A stretch of DNA of 64,000 nucleotides from Rummeliibacillus pycnus (GCF_002884495.1 NZ_KZ614145.1:1054001-1118000), one strand, 5' to 3'. Counted from the stretch's first letter, positions 37,477-46,337 are shown. The notes: generated from the sequence alone by a model not told the origin. A program made the numbers and translations.

Positions 37477-37893
37477 CTATTCTAGATATTCATTTGCTAG
37501 TTCCACATTCTGATAGATTGCCATTCCAGTCTTCAGCTTTTTAAAGCCAAACTTCTTGTAAAATGTATCATTGCCAGTTGTCGCAATTAGCTGTATACAC
37601 GAAACAGGATCCAATTGTTTAAGTAAATCTGTTAATGCAATTCTTGCAACACCTTTATTTTGAAAATCTTTATGTACGACAACATCATAGATTGTGGCAT
37701 TGAATACCCCATCTGAAAGAGCTCTAGCAAACCCAATAATTTTTTCATCCTCCATCACAAATACTTTATGGGTACTTGCATCAAAAACCTTTTTAATGAT
37801 TGCTTCATCATGTTTCATCCAACCTACAGATTGATAAATATTCTTTAAAAGGGGTAAATCCATGGGTTCTAATTTATACTTCAATCTAATCAT
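37477..37893 (-). CDS. GNAT-family N-acetyltransferase
   Basis: 138 residues from ATG 37893, with AGAGGCGG upstream; an earlier ATG at 37920 lacks a site. Motif [21 protein letters not shown] and the C-terminal [14 protein letters not shown] are standard GNAT elements. Substrate unknown. It precedes the dienelactone-hydrolase-like gene by 33 bases on the same strand. Confidence 0.86.
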   Translation of the reverse strand: MIRLKYKLEPMDLPLLKNIYQSVGWMKHDEAIIKKVFDASTHKVFVMEDEKIIGFARALSDGVFNATIYDVVVHKDFQNKGVARIALTDLLKQLDPVSCIQLIATTGNDTFYKKFGFKKLKTGMAIYQNVELANEYLE

Positions 37894-38104
37894 TATTTCT
37901 AACCGCCTCTCAATAACCATTATTACTATATATTATCATTAATTTCCATAATTGTTGTAAAAAACTTCTGACTAATCGTAAGGATCATAGTTTCCTTGAA
38001 GTAAAAGGGAATACATAAGAGTAACTTAATTTTGTCTTTCTTTGTCGAATAGCTTTGTTTTTAATCTACTTTATTTTACATTAAAAATATAAGGGAGGAA
38101 TAAT

Positions 38105-38716
38105 ATGAAAAAAATCACAAAAATTATTATAACTACACTTATCACAACCTCAATTATTTTTGGAATGCACAATACGACACCTGTATCTGCGGATTCTTTA
38201 TCGTTGACACAAGATCAAAAAGAGTCTTATTACAAACAATATACTACTATCGTAAAGGAAGTAAATTTAGAGTATCCAGAAGTAGAATTAAAACTAGATC
38301 CATTCGAAAATTTTAAAGCTGAAGAATGGGTAAAACCTGAAGAATTTAAAAGAATAGTAATTGATATGGCAAATTTGAAATTTGTTCCAACGCCAAACAA
38401 CAATAGTATTAGTGCCAATACAATTAAGAAAGTTACTACTACTATAAATGGTACTGCTGTTACTATCAGTATTAATGGTTCTTTTCAAACAATATTGAAT
38501 GAGGCCGCTAGTAGACAAGCATTTGGTAACGTTCTTTCGCTATCGACTTCATCTGATAAGGGGATATGGATACAAACAGGATTTACCCCGTTTTTAATAG
38601 ATTTGGGTAGAACATATTCTATCGATTTAGGAGGCACATTCACATACAATGGTGTTACTTTATCTAGAGGTATAAATATAGAATTCTACTGTAATCCAAA
38701 TGGTGCGATTAACTAA
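38105..38716 (+). CDS. Secreted protein of unknown function
   Basis: 203 residues with a clean Sec signal peptide (basic start KKITK, hydrophobic IIITTLITTSIIFGM, cleavage near VSAD at about 29). The mature part has helix-rich N-terminus (KESYYKQYTTIVKEVN) and a beta-rich C-terminus (KKVTTTINGTAVTISINGSF). No catalytic motif or Cys pattern recognised. Strong GGGAGGA site. Confidence 0.8.
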   Translation: MKKITKIIITTLITTSIIFGMHNTTPVSADSLSLTQDQKESYYKQYTTIVKEVNLEYPEVELKLDPFENFKAEEWVKPEEFKRIVIDMANLKFVPTPNNNSISANTIKKVTTTINGTAVTISINGSFQTILNEAASRQAFGNVLSLSTSSDKGIWIQTGFTPFLIDLGRTYSIDLGGTFTYNGVTLSRGINIEFYCNPNGAIN

Positions 38717-38802
38717 ATCTTACTCTCAATACTTCAGATATTAAAAAGGAAACATATGGAATAAATCTAAAAAACATCATTTTTTACGACAGGAGCTTTT
38801 CT

Positions 38803-39348
38803 ATGAAAATTAACAATAAAGCATTTTCTTTATACGGTTTATCTTACACAATTCGTTCTGCGGAAGTTAAAGATGCTGAAATATTGTCTAAATTGAGATT
38901 AATGATTGACGGAGAGACTGAAAATCTAGATAGAGAAAAAGGTGAGGCATTCATCGATATTCCTGGATTTGAACAAATAATCAAAACAGATACGGATATG
39001 CCTAGAAACTTATTTTTGGTTTCTGTTGTACAAGGAAATATAGTTGGATTTTCAAGATGTGAAGGCACTTATTTACACAGATTTTCTCATAAAGTCGAAT
39101 TTGGCGTATGCGTCTTAAAAGAATTTTGGGGATATGGAATTGGAAAGAACCTTTTAAAAGAAACCATTCAATGGGCTGACTCTAATGGTATAACGAAAAT
39201 CACCTTAAACGTTTTGGAAACAAATGAAAAAGCTATAAACCTCTATAAAAAACTTGGTTTTGAAATAGAAGGTATATTAAAAAATGATAGGATTCTTTCT
39301 GATCATAACTATTATAATACTGTAATGATGGGGAGACTTATAGATTAG
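38803..39348 (+). CDS. GNAT-family N-acetyltransferase
   Basis: 181 residues. Motif A VLKEFWGYGIGKNLLKETIQ, then NVLETNEKAINLYKKLGFEIEG and a terminal MMGRLI, all typical of RimI-like/spermidine or antibiotic acetyltransferases. Preceded by ACAGGAG. The plus-strand stop is eight bases from the convergent TrmO-like stop, so no separate terminator is visible. Confidence 0.9.
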   Translation: MKINNKAFSLYGLSYTIRSAEVKDAEILSKLRLMIDGETENLDREKGEAFIDIPGFEQIIKTDTDMPRNLFLVSVVQGNIVGFSRCEGTYLHRFSHKVEFGVCVLKEFWGYGIGKNLLKETIQWADSNGITKITLNVLETNEKAINLYKKLGFEIEGILKNDRILSDHNYYNTVMMGRLID

Positions 39349-39355
39349 TTTTACT

Positions 39356-39823
39356 TTATGAGTCTCCCCAATACTTTTCCATCATGTCAATAGACCAATT
39401 CGGTTGAATAACTTCACCCTTTGGCAAAAATTCTTTCATTACTGGTTTTATATCAATAATTGGCGTACCATCAATAGCATCCAAACCTTTTACGAAGATT
39501 TGATTGTCCTTAACTTGTAAAAGCTCAACAATTGTTATACCTAATTTATTGGGTCTGTTCTTTCCCCTCTGCGCAAAGATACCAACTTCAGGAAATTTTT
39601 TATTATTTCGAGGATGCCTAGCTTCATATTGGATTTTATCATCAGAAACTTGATCGAAGTAGAATATGATTTCTATATGAGAAAATTCATCTAATCCCTT
39701 GATAGCTGTTGGACTAATACTTGCTTCAAGTTGAATAGTGGATATGATTGATCCCCAATCATCATCTTCAATGTTGATTCGAGAATTATGTACAAATGCT
39801 ATTGGACTTATTGTAAATTGCAT
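39356..39823 (-). CDS. TrmO-like tRNA t6A37 methyltransferase
   Basis: 155 residues of the TsaA/YaeB (TrmO) family, which methylates N6-threonylcarbamoyl-adenosine at tRNA position 37 using SAM. Signatures: LDEFSHIEIIFYFD, GIFAQRGKNRPNKLGIT (conserved R-x-R-P-N-x-x-G) and VKGLDAIDGTPIIDIKP. Short bacillar form without the C-terminal extension of E. coli TrmO. Function assignment follows the family; a broader methyltransferase role is possible. Confidence 0.86.
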   Translation of the reverse strand: MQFTISPIAFVHNSRINIEDDDWGSIISTIQLEASISPTAIKGLDEFSHIEIIFYFDQVSDDKIQYEARHPRNNKKFPEVGIFAQRGKNRPNKLGITIVELLQVKDNQIFVKGLDAIDGTPIIDIKPVMKEFLPKGEVIQPNWSIDMMEKYWGDS

Positions 39824-40124
39824 AAATATCCCCTTTCTTTGTTTTAAATAACTAATTTATCTAAATTCATTTCATAAATTTTGTTTTTTTAATACGAACG
39901 TTGCAATGTATGAGCTTTCAATATTCAAATAATGAAATTTATTCAATTATATAATCATTTTATATAACAATTCTCATTATGAAAATTAATGTTATTATAA
40001 TTATTTCTATAAGTTTTTCTTATGCTGTTTAAATAGAAAAAAGATACGAAGTTTTACATAAATTGACTCCATATCTTATATTGAGTAAGAAACATAGGCA
40101 TATACACAATCTAATCATTTTGTT
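39824..40124. other. Gap of 301 bases: terminator only
   Basis: AT-rich and without a gene. It contains the terminator 40041-40077 of the HesB-like gene and the presumed TrmO promoter. Confidence 0.5.
40041..40077 (-). terminator. Terminator of the HesB-like gene
   Basis: On the minus strand a 12-bp stem with G-U pairs (AAGATATGGAGT with ACTTCGTATCTT) followed by TTTTCTATTT, 48 bases beyond the HesB-like stop. Confidence 0.7.
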
Positions 40125-40451
40125 TTATTTAAAATCATGGTTATGCTCGTGATCTTCATGATTACAACCACATGGTTCAGGAATAATGTAGCCATCTAAA
40201 ACAAGTTCAACTTCTTCACCTGTTTCATCAATTCCAATTGTGACATCTTTTAAATCATCCACTACAGCCGGTTCAATTGCAATTTTCACATTGTCGACGA
40301 TTTCAATTTTGTCTTCAGCCTGAGCTGGTTCAAATTCAGCAGTCAAAACCGGTTGACAACATCCTGCCAAATTATAAAAACGCAACGTATCTTCATTCTT
40401 TTCAGCCATTTCCTTTTTAAAAAATGCTGCAGCTTGTTCTGTCATTTGCAT
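40125..40451 (-). CDS. HesB/IscA-like protein with Cys/His-rich tail
   Basis: 108 residues from ATG 40451 (GGAGGCG upstream; the ATG at 40505 lacks a site). The fold resembles HesB/IscA iron-sulfur carrier proteins: an N-terminal helix MQMTEQAAAFFKKEM, the strand LRFYNLAGCCQP with a Cys pair, then beta strands to a C-terminal CGC followed by NHEDHEHNHDFK. The His/Asp-rich end looks like an extra metal-binding extension. Partner and substrate are unknown; it stands alone. Confidence 0.75.
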   Translation of the reverse strand: MQMTEQAAAFFKKEMAEKNEDTLRFYNLAGCCQPVLTAEFEPAQAEDKIEIVDNVKIAIEPAVVDDLKDVTIGIDETGEEVELVLDGYIIPEPCGCNHEDHEHNHDFK

Positions 40452-40628
40452 CTTTATCGCCTCCAAATTTTGAAAGTCAACTTTCAACAGAACTAGTGTA
40501 GCCACTAGAGTTTCTCTTCATACATGTAAACTAGTGTATAAGGTGATACAAGCACACTTACTTCTTTTTCTCCAAATGATGTAGAAGATGATATACATCC
40601 AAATAAAACTAACATGTGTGTTAATTAC

Positions 40629-40773
40629 TAACTCTTCTCCATTCAAAATCGGATGATGAACCTGTAATAGCTACGAATTCCTTGTTTCCTGATGATGAGC
40701 GTCGATTTGTGAAAAAAGGATGCTGGTCAAGGAATTGTTGCCACAGGGTGTTGCTCTTATACTTCGTATCTAA
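40629..40773 (+). pseudogene. Decayed C-terminal gene fragment
   Basis: In the gap between two minus-strand genes the plus strand reads as protein in two frames: DDEPVIATNSLFPDDERRFV, then after a +1 shift MLVKELLPQGVALILRI and a stop at 40771. The continuity across the shift suggests a dead gene tail. I do not recognise the family and no start exists. Confidence 0.35.
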
Positions 40774-40812
40774 CCCATTGCTGGAATGTCTTATTTACTC
40801 TATCTGTAAAAA

Positions 40813-41268
40813 TTATTTTTTAGGTGCGATGTCTTTTATGAATAAGATTCGGTCCTGTCCTAAACCAGCGTAATTAGTTCCATTGGATATGGAAAAACCC
40901 ATCGATTTATGAAATGAGATAGACATCTTATTTTCTGGAGAAGTAATGCACCGAACAGTATTACAGCCTAATTCTTGCACTGTCGTAAAAAATAATTTAT
41001 ACAATTCTTTCGCTAAACCTTTATTCCTAAATTTAGGATTAACCCCCACAAAATGAATGTAGGCTTCATTGGTATGTGTTTGCGACACAAATCCAATTAA
41101 AAAGGCAGCTAGATTATTATTGTTTTCTTCTATTATGAAACTTGTTGATTGAAAATGTTCAAAAAAAAGTCGTGGCAATAAATGTTTCATTTCTCTGCCA
41201 CCCCACCAATCATTTAAAACATCTATTACTTTAAAATAATCTACTTCTGTAATGTTCCTCGTTTCCAT
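40813..41268 (-). CDS. GNAT-family N-acetyltransferase
   Basis: 151 residues. GNAT elements: FVGVNPKFRNKGLAKELYKL (motif A), TSPENKMSISFHKSMGF (motif B) and AAFLIGFVSQTHTNEAYIHF. N-terminus DYFKVIDVLNDWWGGREMKH. The family YesJ/YitI-like enzymes match in style. Substrate unknown; monocistronic. Confidence 0.88.
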   Translation of the reverse strand: METRNITEVDYFKVIDVLNDWWGGREMKHLLPRLFFEHFQSTSFIIEENNNNLAAFLIGFVSQTHTNEAYIHFVGVNPKFRNKGLAKELYKLFFTTVQELGCNTVRCITSPENKMSISFHKSMGFSISNGTNYAGLGQDRILFIKDIAPKK

Positions 41269-41544
41269 TAACTTTCTCCTCCTACTTTGTTATAAATTCA
41301 CAATAACACAAATGTTATTTTTCAACTATTAAGCTGTGATCATCAAGTAGACAAAATTTTCTTAAAGATACTGTTCTATAACCTCTTACAATTAATCTTA
41401 ATTTTGAGACAAAATAAGTTAACAATGGTCAACGAATAACTTAAATAAAACTCGCAAAGACTAACTTTAATATGTACTTAACATTATTATTATTAATGAT
41501 TTTCTAACAATGATTTTTCTGTTTTTTAAAGGGAGGAAGAAAAT

Positions 41545-42066
41545 TTGAAAAAGAAATTAATGTATATTACTCCTATGATTTTAGCACTATTCCTAACAGC
41601 ATGTGGAGACCAGCAAATTAAAAAAGGGGCAGGTGAATCATCTACAAAGACCGAACAAAAAGCACACAAAAAAGAAAAGAAAAAAGCGAAAATTCACAAA
41701 GTTGGTGAAACAGTAAAAGTGAATGGTGTTGAAATTACGATTACAAAAGCGAAATTTGTAAAATCCGCCAAACACATCCATCCGCATAATGGAAAAGTAC
41801 TTCAGCTGAACATAACCGTTAAAAACAAAAGCAAACAAAAAGTATATGTAGATTCTAGCCATTTTAATTTATACAAAGGGGGTAAATCTCAAGAAGAATA
41901 CTATGGGGGTAAAGCACCTATTTCTGGAGATATAGACAAAGGAAAAAAACTTTCAGGAATCATCAAATATGATGTATCTAAAGCAGGTACTTATCAATTA
42001 ATTTATTCGCCTGCTTTTAGTTTCGATCATAAAGAAATAAAATGGAAAATCGATGTAAAAAAATAG
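41545..42066 (+). CDS. DUF4352-domain lipoprotein
   Basis: 173 residues, start TTG 41545 after GGGAGGAAG. Lipobox LTAC near residue 20, Lys-rich linker (KAHKKEKKKAKIHK) and a C-terminal beta-sandwich DUF4352 domain (VGETVKVNGVEITITKAKF … LQLNITVKNKSKQKVYV). These are membrane-anchored, immunoglobulin-like proteins of unknown ligand (the family includes telomeric-repeat-binding-like and adhesion proteins). Ends at a large foldback structure. Confidence 0.85.
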   Translation: MKKKLMYITPMILALFLTACGDQQIKKGAGESSTKTEQKAHKKEKKKAKIHKVGETVKVNGVEITITKAKFVKSAKHIHPHNGKVLQLNITVKNKSKQKVYVDSSHFNLYKGGKSQEEYYGGKAPISGDIDKGKKLSGIIKYDVSKAGTYQLIYSPAFSFDHKEIKWKIDVKK

Positions 42067-42069
42067 TCC

Positions 42070-42192
42070 CTACGTTATCGAGGTGGTCTTTTCTTGGAAA
42101 ACCAATTCCCTCACCTACAATCTACATCTTGATTAGGCATCCAATAGTTGTCGCAACTATATCCCTAAACAAAAGACCACCCGTAACAGTAG
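42070..42192. ncRNA. Candidate structured RNA or foldback element
   Basis: A 123-base element between convergent genes, with 22-23-base inverted ends (42070-42092 and 42171-42192; the inner 11, GGTGGTCTTTT/AAAAGACCACC, are perfect). The enclosed ~80 bases hold further hairpins: TTGG-AAAA-CCAA, AATC…GATT and ATAGTTG-TCG-CAACTAT. It may be an unusually branched bidirectional terminator, a MITE, or an uncharacterised small RNA. No known RNA class fits what I remember. Confidence 0.45.
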
Positions 42193-42212
42193 CTTTTAAC
42201 TCTTAAAATGGA

Positions 42213-42422
42213 TCAAATTTTTTCAACTTTAATTTTCACTTTCCAACCACACCTACATGTGCGTTCAAATGTTCCCAATTTTCCATTGTAATCCATTGAA
42301 CCAAGTTTTGTATTACTTCCTATCCCCTTACTTCCGCATTCAGGACAGGCATTATAGTCTTTCACAAGTTCTCTGATTAAGCTCAAACTGTTAAATATTT
42401 CATCCTTATATTTAAAACTCAA
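42213..42422 (-). CDS. DUF3797-like small zinc-finger protein
   Basis: 69 residues if started at TTG 42422, five bases after AAGGAGAG; the ATG at 42452 precedes that site. The core is a two-knuckle zinc motif, CPECG (near 25-29) and CRCGW near the C-terminus, which resembles DUF3797 proteins of Bacillus and its phages. Nucleic-acid or metal binding is likely. Close to the phage-related hotspot. Confidence 0.7.
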   Translation of the reverse strand: MSFKYKDEIFNSLSLIRELVKDYNACPECGSKGIGSNTKLGSMDYNGKLGTFERTCRCGWKVKIKVEKI

Positions 42423-42527
42423 GTTTTCTCTCCTTCTCATTATTTTTATCATTACACCCTCATTTTCATCCTATTCCATTATTCGTGTAATTTGTGCATG
42501 TTTCTTGTGTATATTTTTTATCCATGA

Positions 42528-42813
42528 ATGAAATTTATTGAGGCTTTCTTTTATGTTTTCAACCAGGGAGTTTCAATAAGGCAGCTGAAGCCTTATATCT
42601 AACACAGCCATCTGTAACTATGCACGAATTCAATCTCTTGAACGCAAAATTCAAATAAAACTTTTTAATGGAAAAGGAAATAAAATATCTTTAACGGAAA
42701 AAGGTGAAATTTATCCACATGCCAAAAAAATCCTACAATCCTATCCAGAAGCAAGGAAATCGAATTCTGTTTTTGTAGATTTCTTAAAGGATAAAATGTT
42801 CAGACAACACTAA
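42528..42813 (+). pseudogene. LysR regulator remnant (frameshifts + internal deletion)
   Basis: The first frame gives MKFIEAFFYVFNQG; shifted by one base it continues SFNKAAEALYLTQPSVT, a classic LysR helix-turn-helix; another frame gives RIQSLERKIQIKLF and LTEKGEIYPHAKKIL. This is joined after about 75 residues to a short LysR-like C-terminus (VFVDFLKDKMF) before the stop at 42811. Two frameshifts and a missing effector domain mark a dead, internally deleted gene. Confidence 0.75.
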
Positions 42814-42837
42814 ATTTATTTTATTGACATAAACCAT

Positions 42838-42877
42838 AAAAGCCTTTAAACGGTATTATTATCGTTTAAAAGCTTTT
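42838..42877 (+). terminator. Hairpin with AT stem
   Basis: Imperfect 15-bp stem AAAAGCCTTTAAACG/CGTTTAAAAGCTTTT lying just before the tRNA remnant at 42895. The layout (terminator then tRNA 3' end) repeats that of the 45594 and 50365 repeats, so it may be the terminator of the lost tRNA copy. Confidence 0.6.
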
Positions 42878-42894
42878 AAATTTGAGATTATGTA

Positions 42895-42927
42895 TGTTGA
42901 CTAAGAGAATCGAACTTCTTACTAATG
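42895..42927 (-). pseudogene. Degenerate tRNA 3' end (older att site)
   Basis: 33 bases resemble the T-arm and acceptor end of the tRNA at 50460-50530 (AAGAGAATCGAAC shared, with three or so changes elsewhere). It is followed, as at 45.7 kb, by AT-rich sequence and a homologous coiled-coil gene. Interpreted as a decayed attachment site of a related element. Confidence 0.65.
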
Positions 42928-43010
42928 TTAAGCTTACTATACTTCAAAATTCAAATTGTACAATTTTTGTGTATTCATTCTAAAAAAGATGTTTTAAAAC
43001 TTTAGATCAC

Positions 43011-43292
43011 TTATTTCTGATCGCCCAACTTTTTTCTTATATAATCAAAAACTATATATTCATAAGCTAATGATCTAACTTTATTGTTCAATTCGTCTAG
43101 TTCCTTTTCTATCTGTGGTATAAGTACCAAATTGAGATAAGAATAATACTCACTTTCGGTATTTTTAATTTCTCTTTTTGCAATTTTTAGTTTTTTGCTT
43201 AATAATTCCATTTGTTGACTATAGCTTGTTGTTTGTTTCTCTATTTCTGTTTTTATGAAGTCGATTTCAGCAGCTTTTGATAAATTATCCAT
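43011..43292 (-). CDS. Coiled-coil protein, paralogue of 45852-46133
   Basis: 93 residues from ATG 43292 (SD-like AGAAG upstream). All-helical, charged coiled coil: KTEIEKQTTSYSQQMELLSK and IEKELDELNNKVRSL. About 75% identical by eye to the gene at 45852-46133, and both lie at the same distance from a tRNA 3' fragment; their upstream sequences (AATTCTATAATTTAGTATAAT) also match. A mobile-element gene of unknown function; Sbal-like/phage accessory roles are speculation. Confidence 0.75.
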   Translation of the reverse strand: MDNLSKAAEIDFIKTEIEKQTTSYSQQMELLSKKLKIAKREIKNTESEYYSYLNLVLIPQIEKELDELNNKVRSLAYEYIVFDYIRKKLGDQK

Positions 43293-43574
43293 ATGTATTT
43301 TTCTTCTACTCAAAATTTATATTATTATTTAATGTAATTCTATAATTTAGTATAATGGAAAAATTTAAATTTCTTATTGGTAATTTTTTCTGTTAGTACT
43401 GTCTTTGAAAATAAGCAATACCATTTAACTTTGTTCAAATAATCTAATACTCTAACGAATAGCAATAAGCGATTGAAAATAGTACAATTTTAAATTCTGA
43501 CCTTATATTTTCAAGAGTAACTCCATGCTAAAAAACATTCCCCTTTCCACAATTGGTCATGAGGATTTCGTGAA

Positions 43575-44459
43575 TCAGTTATTTTTATATTTTTTATATG
43601 TTAGTGGTGTCATCTTCATAGTCTTTCGAAACTTATCAATAAAATAACTTGTACTATTAAAACCTACTTGATAAGCAACATCAGTGACATTGAATTCTGG
43701 TTGTTGTAATAGGATGAGGCTTTTTTGAATTCGATAATCGGTTACATAATTTAATGGTGTTTTCTTTAAAATTCGTTTGAAATATCTACAACATTCGGAT
43801 CGGCTTAATTGACCTGCATTTGCAATATCTTCTAAAAGAATTTTCTCCGAATAATGAGTATGTATCCACTCTAACATTTTCTTCATTCGCTTACTTTTTA
43901 ACATTTCCATCTGTTCATACTCTAATTGAAAACCATTTACAATTAAGTTTTTCCAAATTAATGTTAACTGGACAGAAATATCAATTTCATAATAAGGAGG
44001 CGATTGTTGTATTAATTGATTGATATTGACAATAGCATCTAAAATGTTTTTCGCCCAAAGTTCCTTTACTTTCAGGTGTAAATATGGCAAGTTTGTCGCT
44101 TGTACATATGGATTTACAAAAGATGTATAAAGTTCTTGTGATAAAACGAAACTCGGAGATACATTTAAGCAAATATAAGCACAGCCCGAATGATTTTTAT
44201 CTTTTGCCATGTGCAGACAGCCACTATTTATAAATAGTCCATCCCCTTCTCGAACGGCAATTTTCTCTTCGTTTATTTGAAAAATTGCTTCTCCTTTAAC
44301 AACAAGAACAAATTGAAATTCATCATGCCAGTGAAGTGGTATATATCCATTTATATTTTGATTAATCATTGTTTCATAACATGCGATTGGTAACACCACT
44401 GTACGGTGTTCCGTTAATTCTTTGAAGCTTTGATCCACCTTAAAATCTTTTAGTAGCAT
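43575..44459 (-). CDS. AraC-family transcriptional regulator
   Basis: 294 residues. N-terminal cupin effector domain (PLHWHDEFQFVLVVKGEA … EGDGLFINSGCLH) and C-terminal double helix-turn-helix (LEDIANAGQLSRSECCRYF, then NVTDVAYQVGFNSTSYFIDKF). It is divergent from the EamA transporter 117 bases away, so it probably regulates that gene in response to a small ligand. It lies between two att-like tRNA fragments. Confidence 0.93.
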   Translation of the reverse strand: MLLKDFKVDQSFKELTEHRTVVLPIACYETMINQNINGYIPLHWHDEFQFVLVVKGEAIFQINEEKIAVREGDGLFINSGCLHMAKDKNHSGCAYICLNVSPSFVLSQELYTSFVNPYVQATNLPYLHLKVKELWAKNILDAIVNINQLIQQSPPYYEIDISVQLTLIWKNLIVNGFQLEYEQMEMLKSKRMKKMLEWIHTHYSEKILLEDIANAGQLSRSECCRYFKRILKKTPLNYVTDYRIQKSLILLQQPEFNVTDVAYQVGFNSTSYFIDKFRKTMKMTPLTYKKYKNN

Positions 44460-44576
44460 ATAATCACCTCAATATACTTATATTTCCCCGTTAGATTTAG
44501 GTATTAATTTAGAGACATTCAACTTATTATATGAAACATAATAACACGATTTTTATAATTTAAGGGAGAAATCATT

Positions 44577-45485
44577 ATGACTAGAAGAAAAGGGATTATT
44601 CTTGTGTTAACAGGAGCAGCTTTTTGGGGAATTGGTGGAACAGTTGCGAAGAAGCTATTTCAACAATATGGAATTGATGTAGATTGGCTTGTAAGTACAC
44701 GATTGCTAATAGCAGGAATTCTACTCTTAACAATTCAATTTTTTGGAAAAGATCGTTCTCAAATCCTTGGTGTTTGGAAAACAAAGAACATAGCTATTCG
44801 ATTGATACTATTCGGGTTATTTGGAATGCTTGCGGTTCAATATACATATATGGCTGCCATAAAACATGGTAATGCTGCTATTGCAACTCTTTTGCAATAT
44901 TTAGCTCCTGTAATGATTATCATTTTCTTACTTTTACGCAAACAAACTGTATTTACACGAAAAGACATGTTAACGATTTTGTTAACTTTAGTAGGGAGCT
45001 TTTTCTTATTAACTAACGGCTCACTTTCTCAATTATCTGTACCACCACTTGCCATCGTTTGGGGTGTTTTATCTGGTGTATCCTTAGCATTTTATACTTT
45101 ATATGCTGTTCCTTTGCTGAAACAATTCGATTCACTCGTTATTGTTGGTTGGGCTATGATTATCGGTGGTTTTGCATTGAGTTTTATCCATCCCCCTTGG
45201 CAAATAGACTATAAGAGCTTAACACTAGAAGTTTATTTATATTTACTCTTTGTTATAATTTTTGGGACTATGATTGCATTTTGGTTCTATATCGAAAGTT
45301 TACAAAGTCTTTTACCTAAAGAATCAAGCATTCTAGGAAGTATTGAGCCGCTAGCGGCAGTTCTAACAACCGTCTTTTGGTTAAAAGAATACTTTGGGAT
45401 TTTCCAATGGGTTGGTACAATTTGTATTATTACGATGATTTTCATACTGGCTTTCAATAAAGATTCTGTTGATCATCAATCATAA
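44577..45485 (+). CDS. EamA/DMT-family transporter
   Basis: 302 residues with ten membrane helices in two EamA repeats (about 8-140 and 150-290); the first contains [18 protein letters not shown] and the second [20 protein letters not shown] with [11 protein letters not shown]. RhaT/YdcZ-like exporters of amino acids or metabolites. Preceded by AGGGAGAAA. Divergent partner of the AraC regulator. Confidence 0.92.
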   Translation: MTRRKGIILVLTGAAFWGIGGTVAKKLFQQYGIDVDWLVSTRLLIAGILLLTIQFFGKDRSQILGVWKTKNIAIRLILFGLFGMLAVQYTYMAAIKHGNAAIATLLQYLAPVMIIIFLLLRKQTVFTRKDMLTILLTLVGSFFLLTNGSLSQLSVPPLAIVWGVLSGVSLAFYTLYAVPLLKQFDSLVIVGWAMIIGGFALSFIHPPWQIDYKSLTLEVYLYLLFVIIFGTMIAFWFYIESLQSLLPKESSILGSIEPLAAVLTTVFWLKEYFGIFQWVGTICIITMIFILAFNKDSVDHQS

Positions 45486-45593
45486 TTAAAAAATGTAATT
45501 TTTATAAGGTCTATTAATGGGCATCCAAATCACTATTAAATTTGATGGTGATGAATATCTAATAGAAATGTGTATGTCACTATTAACATAAGA

Positions 45594-45722
45594 TAAATTC
45601 AGCAAAACAAAAATCCTTATGAACGTTTATATACCTACATTCATAAGGATTTAAAAAGATTATTAATTTTACTAAAAAAGCTTTATTATGCCGACTAAGA
45701 GAATCGAACTCTTATCAATGGA
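45594..45722. repeat. 129-bp direct repeat, left copy (attL)
   Basis: Identical, by my base-by-base reading, over all 129 bases to 50365-50493. It contains the last 30-odd bases of the tRNA gene (45690-45722) and the terminator hairpin 45611-45652. It marks the left end of the integrated element. Confidence 0.9.
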
Positions 45723-45762
45723 GCTGGTTTTACTGTATTTCTATATTCCAATGTGTAATATT

Positions 45763-45770
45763 TGTGTAAC
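45763..45770 (+). promoter_or_regulatory. Candidate integrase arm site
   Basis: TGTGTAAC, with a variant TGTGTAAT 11 bases earlier; the same octamer recurs four times near attR (50285-50336). Confidence 0.45.
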
Positions 45771-45851
45771 ATAAATCTATATGAAAGATGGTTCAAACTC
45801 TAAATTTCATCCAAAAATTTGAACCATCTTTCACATTTTTGTTCAAACGCG

Positions 45852-46133
45852 TTATTTCTTTTCTTTCAACTCTCTTTTTATATACTCAAAAACCATATAT
45901 TCGTAAGCTAAAGATTTTGCTTTTCTGTTCAATTCGTCTATTTCTTGTTCTATTTGAGGTATTAGTGACAAAGTTAGATAAGAATAATACTCACTTTCCG
46001 TATCTTTAATTTCTCTTTTTGCAATTTTTAGTTTCCTTGTTAATAATTCCATTTGTTGACTGTAGCTTGTCGTTTGTTTGTCTATTTCTGTTTTTATTAA
46101 TTCAATTTCTGCAACCTTTGATAGGTTTTCCAT
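45852..46133 (-). CDS. Coiled-coil protein, element B copy
   Basis: 93 residues, ATG 46133 with AGAAGGAAT upstream. Charged heptad-type helix throughout (NLSKVAEIELIKTEID … QEIDELNRKAKSL). Paralogue of 43011-43292, about 75% identical, each next to a tRNA 3' fragment. Probably an accessory gene of the element family; no known domain recognised. It lies left of the HNH gene, same strand, 200 bases apart. Confidence 0.8.
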   Translation of the reverse strand: MENLSKVAEIELIKTEIDKQTTSYSQQMELLTRKLKIAKREIKDTESEYYSYLTLSLIPQIEQEIDELNRKAKSLAYEYMVFEYIKRELKEKK

Positions 46134-46292
46134 ATTTATATTCCTTCTACTTAAAATTTAGTATAATTCTATAATTTAGTATAATAGAAGAAATTTATAT
46201 TCTAATTGGTAATTTTTTCTGATTGCTAGTCTATATAAATTATTTTATAATAAATAATTTTATAGGTTGCGTTATTGATTCAATAAAAAAGA

Positions 46293-46313
46293 GAGTAACC
46301 ATGACGGCTACTC
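46293..46313 (-). terminator. Terminator after the HNH gene
   Basis: GAGTAGCC/GGTTACTC stem with TTTTTT on the minus strand, 25 bases past the HNH stop. Confidence 0.75.
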
Positions 46314-46337
46314 CAAACAAATAAACATCCTATTAAT

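Noticed and set aside
40682-40873. 63-codon plus-strand frame
   Set aside because: Cys-rich, improbable composition; only part of it reads as the dead gene tail, and it overlaps the GNAT gene.
43575-45485. AraC-EamA pair as a biosynthetic operon
   Set aside because: Divergent regulator-transporter pair only; no biosynthetic enzymes around.
45788-46009. 73-codon plus-strand frame
   Set aside because: Antisense shadow of the coiled-coil gene.
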